Source: G965220075 sp965220075
GTDB lineage: Bacteria; Chloroflexota; UBA11872
Reading direction: 5' to 3'
DNA length: 64,000 nucleotides
Assembly: GCA_965220075.1 (NCBI GenBank)
Contig: OZ244806.1
Span: forward strand, 2,976,001 to 3,040,000
In this document: one piece after another, positions 60,665 to 64,000 of the stretch
Layout: each line of letters opens with the position of its first letter
Position numbering within the stretch: the stretch's first letter is position 1
Position numbers and translations under genes: made by a program
Notes under the pieces: model-generated
The model's input: only the letters and a program-made list of their open reading frames with translations
What the model was told of the DNA's origin: nothing
Databases searched by the model: none

Positions 60665-61831
60665 TTGACGCCCGCCCGCTGGTTCGTTCTGGTGGGTCTC
60701 AGCCTCGGCCTGCTGGGTCTCGCAGTAGGTCTGTCGCGCGAGCTCTCCCTGTCCGCGCGTGCGGCCAGTCTGCTTGTATCGACCGCTTCCGACGCGCCGC
60801 CGACGCCGCTGCAGCTGCGGGATCCTCCGTCGGTGCGGGAAGTGGTCTATCAGACGTCCACGGGCCGCAGCGCGGCGGCGGACCTCTACCACCCGGGACG
60901 CGGCAGCCGAGGGCCCGCCGTCATCGTGATGCCGGGCGTCATGCGCAACGTGCGCGCCTATCCTCCGCTGGTGCGGCTGGCCGACAGCTTCGCGCGCGCG
61001 GGATATGTGGTGCTCGTGCCGGAGGGGCTGGACTACGCCCACTATCGGGTGCTGCCTGACGACATCGACGCCCTCGTGGCCGGCTTCAAGTGGCTTGCGC
61101 GGCATGAGTCGGTCGATCCCGCACGTATAGGTTTTGTCGGACTCTCCGTGGGAGGGTCGCTCGCACTGGTTGCGGCCGCCGATTCGCGCATCGCCGGCGA
61201 CGTGGCGCTGGTCGCGGCCGTGGGAGCGTACGCCGATCTGGACGTGGTGCTGCAGGCGGTCACCACGGGCTACGCGCGGTCGAACGGCGTCCTGAATCCC
61301 TTCGTGGCCGATCCGTTGGCGTGGGTAGTGGTACGCAATACCCTGGTTGGAAATCTCCCCTCGACTCAGGATCGAGCGCTCCTCTTCGAGCTCTTTCCCG
61401 GCGCCACGCCCGCTCTCGACGGGGCGGCGCTGACGCGGCTCGACACCGGCCTTCTGACACCCGCCGGTCGCGCCGTCTTCGATTTGTTTCTGAATCGCGA
61501 CCCGGGCGCGGCGCCGGACCTGGTGTCTCGCCTGCGCGCGCGCTTGCCCGACACGCTGGAGACCATTTCTCCCAGCGCACACGCGGATAGCCTGCGCGCG
61601 CCGGTGATGTTGCTGCACGACCGCGGCGATTCGTATGTCCCCGCGGGCGAGTCCGAGCGTCTGGCGCGCCGGCTGAGCGGCCAGGTGCCGGTGCGGCTGA
61701 CCATCTTGGACGTGCTTCAGCACGTGGAGATCAGCGCGCCCGAGCTCTCCGCGGACGCGCTCTTAGCCTCGTACATACCAGGCATGTGGGGGCTATTCAC
61801 GTTCACTTACGAAGTCCTGGACGGGCTCTAG
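60665..61831 (+). CDS. Alpha/beta hydrolase with N-terminal membrane anchor
   Basis: A protein of 388 residues with TTG start. One hydrophobic helix at ~6-28. Hydrolase core with nucleophile elbow GLSVGG (Ser near 164), the acid Asp in HDRGDSYVP and His in LQHVEI, the order of dienelactone-hydrolase/prolyl-oligopeptidase-like enzymes. Likely attached to the membrane with the active domain outside. Ester or peptide substrate unknown. Confidence 0.77.
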   Translation: MTPARWFVLVGLSLGLLGLAVGLSRELSLSARAASLLVSTASDAPPTPLQLRDPPSVREVVYQTSTGRSAAADLYHPGRGSRGPAVIVMPGVMRNVRAYPPLVRLADSFARAGYVVLVPEGLDYAHYRVLPDDIDALVAGFKWLARHESVDPARIGFVGLSVGGSLALVAAADSRIAGDVALVAAVGAYADLDVVLQAVTTGYARSNGVLNPFVADPLAWVVVRNTLVGNLPSTQDRALLFELFPGATPALDGAALTRLDTGLLTPAGRAVFDLFLNRDPGAAPDLVSRLRARLPDTLETISPSAHADSLRAPVMLLHDRGDSYVPAGESERLARRLSGQVPVRLTILDVLQHVEISAPELSADALLASYIPGMWGLFTFTYEVLDGL

Positions 61832-61942
61832 ATTGAGAGAGCGCCCGGATCCGACCCGCGTCCAGCGTTCCGAGCCGCGCGCGGGCGCGCCGGAGGGCAC
61901 GTACGCTCGCGCGGCGACCTGTCAAGGACCGCGCTCGCCGCC

Positions 61943-62359
61943 CTATCTGCGCAGGAGCAGGACCGCACCCAGCGCTACCAGCAGCAGGGGCCACAGCCTC
62001 CACGCATCCCAGGCATCGAAGGCGCCGAAGCTGGAGGCCAGAGCAAGCGCGCCGATCACCACCAACACACCGCCGATGATCACGGCGCCGGCACGGCCGC
62101 CTCGGGCGGCGCGGCTGGCCGGATCAACGGCCGCCCCGCCCGCAGTTTGGGCTGCCCCATAAGCCCTTGAATAGCTGGGCGTCATCAGCCACAAGGCCAG
62201 GTAAACGAAGAACGCCAAGCCCACCGAGAGCAGCAGGGCGAGCAGCCATACGAGCCTGGTCACGGTCGGCTCCCAGTCAAAGTGCTCCGCCATACCGGCC
62301 GCGACCCCGGCGATGATGCGATCAGCCTCGCTGCGATAGAGCCGGCGCCGTGTATCCAT
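61943..62359 (-). CDS. PspC-domain protein
   Basis: A protein of 138 residues from ATG 62359. RRLYRSEADRIIAGVAAGMA matches the PspC opening (RS..dr.iaGVcaGla), and the next helix TRLVWLLALLLSVGLAFFVY is its membrane segment. A C-terminal stretch has two more helices. PspC-type proteins sense membrane stress. It is convergent with the hydrolase gene. Confidence 0.82.
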   Translation of the reverse strand: MDTRRRLYRSEADRIIAGVAAGMAEHFDWEPTVTRLVWLLALLLSVGLAFFVYLALWLMTPSYSRAYGAAQTAGGAAVDPASRAARGGRAGAVIIGGVLVVIGALALASSFGAFDAWDAWRLWPLLLVALGAVLLLRR

Positions 62360-62526
62360 CCACACGTCCCTCGATCCCGTCTTCGCTAGCAGCATAGGCG
62401 CACTTCAGCACGCCGCCATCACCGCAAAGCCGTAACTTTTTTGTGTTGAGGTCGGTCGAAAGAACTAGTACCGGCGCCAGGCGGAACCGCGCGCAGCGGC
62501 CGATGGAGCGGGGCGGCCCGGCTCGG

Positions 62527-64000
62527 TCAGCTCGGCCGCCAGGCGCGCGGCTTCGGACGGCGCAGCCACGCCGTCAGATCGTCGGCGTCGAGAGTATTGA
62601 GCACCTGCGCGGGGGTCAGCCAGGCGCGGCGTGCGGTGGCAATGCCAAAGCGCAAGAAGTCGAAGTGGGAAGGGTCGTGCGAGTCGGTGTTGATCAAAAT
62701 CGGCACGCCCAACTCGGCCGCCCTTCGCGCCATCACGTCGCTTAGGTCCAGGCGCTCCGGTGAGGAGTTTATTTCCAGCGCCGTGCCCGTATCCGCGGCG
62801 GCCCCCAGCACGGCGTCGATGTCGAACTCGTAGCCGTCACGGCGGCCCAGCATGCGCCCGGTGGGATGCCCGATCAGGTCCACGTGGGGATGCCGGATCG
62901 CACGCACCATTCGCTCTGTCATAAGCTCGCGCGTCTGCCCAAAGTTGCTATGAACCGACGCGACCACCACGTCTAAATCCGCGAGGATGGCGTCGTCGTA
63001 ATCGAGCGCGCCGTCCGAGAATATCTCCACTTCGCTGCCGTGCAGGATGCGGATCTGGGGGAAATCGCGCCGCAGCCGTGCGATCTCGGCCCGCTGCTCG
63101 CGCAGGCGCTCCGGGCTGAGTCCATGCGCGACCTGCAGAGCCCCCGAATGATCCGTGACGCCGATGTACGCGTAGCCGCGTCCTATGGCCGCGCGAACCA
63201 CATCGTCCATCGCCGTAGCGCCGTCGCTCCAAATCGAGTGCCCGTGAAGCTCGCCCTTGATGTCGCGGGTTTCGATCAGCCGCGGCAGCGCGCCACGCTC
63301 GGCAGCTTCGATCTCACCACGGTTTTCGCGCAGCTCGGGCGGAATCCAGGGAAGGTCCAGCAGGGCGTAGACCTCCGCCTCAGTCGCCGCCGGGTGGCGC
63401 ACACTGGTCGACTCGTCGAGGAAGCCATGCTCGTTCAGCGACAATCCGCGTCGCTGCGCGCGCCCGCGCAGCGCCACGTTGTGCTCCAGAGAGCCGGTGA
63501 AGTAGGACAGCGCCGCGCCAAAGCTGTCCGGCCGGATGACCAGCAGATCCACCTGCATACCGTTATGCACCAGCGCGGAGGTCTTGGTGCCGCCCGAGCC
63601 GAGCACTTCGGCAATCTGGCCGCTCTCCACGAAGTGCCGCATGACGGGCGCGGGCTCGTCGGACGCGGCCAGAATGTCAACGTCCCCGATGGTCTCGCAC
63701 ATGCGCCGCAAGCTGCCGGCGTAGCTGACCTCGCCGACGCCGGGCGCCGCTCGCATGTGGTCGACCAGGGTTTCCGCGATAGGCAGCGCCTCACCCAGCA
63801 GACGCCGGGACGTGCGCTCGCGAAAGCGCTGCAGCTCACGCAGCAGGCGCGCCTGCCTTTTCGCGCCCAGACCCTTGACGGCCGCCAGGCGGTCCTCGCG
63901 AGCGGCCGTTTCCAGATCGGCCACGCTCGTCACGTCCAATTCGTGATACAGCGTGGCGGCGGTCTTTGGACCCAGCCCGGGGATGCGCAAGAGCTCGAAG
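62527..64000 (-). CDS. polX: Family X DNA polymerase with PHP domain, 5' end beyond the right edge
   Basis: The visible part is 490 codons and continues past the right edge (the frame is open at 64000; the family N-terminus lies further right). Present are the helix-hairpin-helix LLRIPGLGPKTA, the nucleotidyltransferase signature AGSLRRMCETIGDVDILAAS, and a PHP phosphoesterase domain with ELHGHSIWSDG, GSEVEIFSDG, SVHSNFG and NTDSHDPSH metal-binding histidines and aspartates. Bacterial PolX fills short gaps and has 3'-5' exonuclease activity from PHP. The stop is at 62527. Confidence 0.9.
   Translation of the reverse strand, partial: FELLRIPGLGPKTAATLYHELDVTSVADLETAAREDRLAAVKGLGAKRQARLLRELQRFRERTSRRLLGEALPIAETLVDHMRAAPGVGEVSYAGSLRRMCETIGDVDILAASDEPAPVMRHFVESGQIAEVLGSGGTKTSALVHNGMQVDLLVIRPDSFGAALSYFTGSLEHNVALRGRAQRRGLSLNEHGFLDESTSVRHPAATEAEVYALLDLPWIPPELRENRGEIEAAERGALPRLIETRDIKGELHGHSIWSDGATAMDDVVRAAIGRGYAYIGVTDHSGALQVAHGLSPERLREQRAEIARLRRDFPQIRILHGSEVEIFSDGALDYDDAILADLDVVVASVHSNFGQTRELMTERMVRAIRHPHVDLIGHPTGRMLGRRDGYEFDIDAVLGAAADTGTALEINSSPERLDLSDVMARRAAELGVPILINTDSHDPSHFDFLRFGIATARRAWLTPAQVLNTLDADDLTAWLRRPKPRAWRPS

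Noticed and set aside
62431..62445. T-run as an intrinsic terminator for the leftward PolX gene
   Set aside because: The T-run is on the plus strand, so the PolX transcript would carry A, and no stable hairpin precedes it.

Overview
The window is a high-GC bacterial chromosome segment with densely packed genes on both strands and frequent GTG and TTG starts. The sequence carries no name, so the source is inferred. The housekeeping order (coaD, coiled-coil gene, yceD, rpmF, fabD, fabG, accC, nusB, tatC), together with expanded enolase-superfamily dehydratases, short-chain dehydrogenases and TIM-barrel 'GH10-like' paralogs, fits an uncultured Chloroflexota such as a marine or sponge-associated Dehalococcoidia/SAR202-type lineage. 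That placement is moderately confident at best.

Layout. 1-9030: cell-surface glycan genes (GDP-fucose synthase, a methyltransferase-GT2 fusion, two convergent large polytopic YfhO/AftD-like proteins). 9182-14767: first carbohydrate block (GH10-like paralog 1, DapA-family aldolase, sugar-phosphate isomerase-like protein, two SDRs). 14882-22845: core block with signal peptidase I, an RluD-type pseudouridine synthase and a long leftward operon running from coaD to tatC. In that operon the gene after coaD appears to begin with AUC rather than AUG. 22989-32530: second carbohydrate block (GH10-like paralogs 2 and 3, SDR, two galactonate-dehydratase-like enolases, an iron-ADH/AraM-like dehydrogenase, an SMP-30 lactonase). 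Together the two blocks look like a sugar or sugar-acid catabolic district: oxidation, lactone opening, dehydration, retro-aldol cleavage.

32625-42192 is a plastic region. A 152-bp block containing a complete tRNA-Arg(UCG) gene occurs three times in direct orientation. Between the copies lie a frameshifted tyrosine integrase, a Phd/PIN toxin-antitoxin pair, fragments of an M23 peptidase, a tyrosine phosphatase and HsdM, a secreted Met/Asp-repeat protein, a membrane-anchored sulfite-oxidase-like enzyme, a cytochrome c lipoprotein and a Shedu-like (DUF4263) defence nuclease. This looks like a repeatedly used insertion or rearrangement hot spot.

42339-47230 holds a PhyH-family dioxygenase and a complete zinc-uptake operon (Fur/Zur regulator, znuA, znuC, znuB) with a palindromic operator candidate next to the regulator start. 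47297-64000 is mixed: a PIN-toxin remnant, a kinase-like APH protein, YceI, methyltransferases, Nudix and nucleotide-kinase-like proteins, a DUF2332-methyltransferase fusion, a second pair of polytopic glycan-type membrane proteins, an MMPL exporter, an NrdR-like regulator with two zinc ribbons, an alpha/beta hydrolase, a PspC protein and a family-X DNA polymerase/PHP protein that leaves the right edge. No rRNA, CRISPR array or intact transposase was seen.
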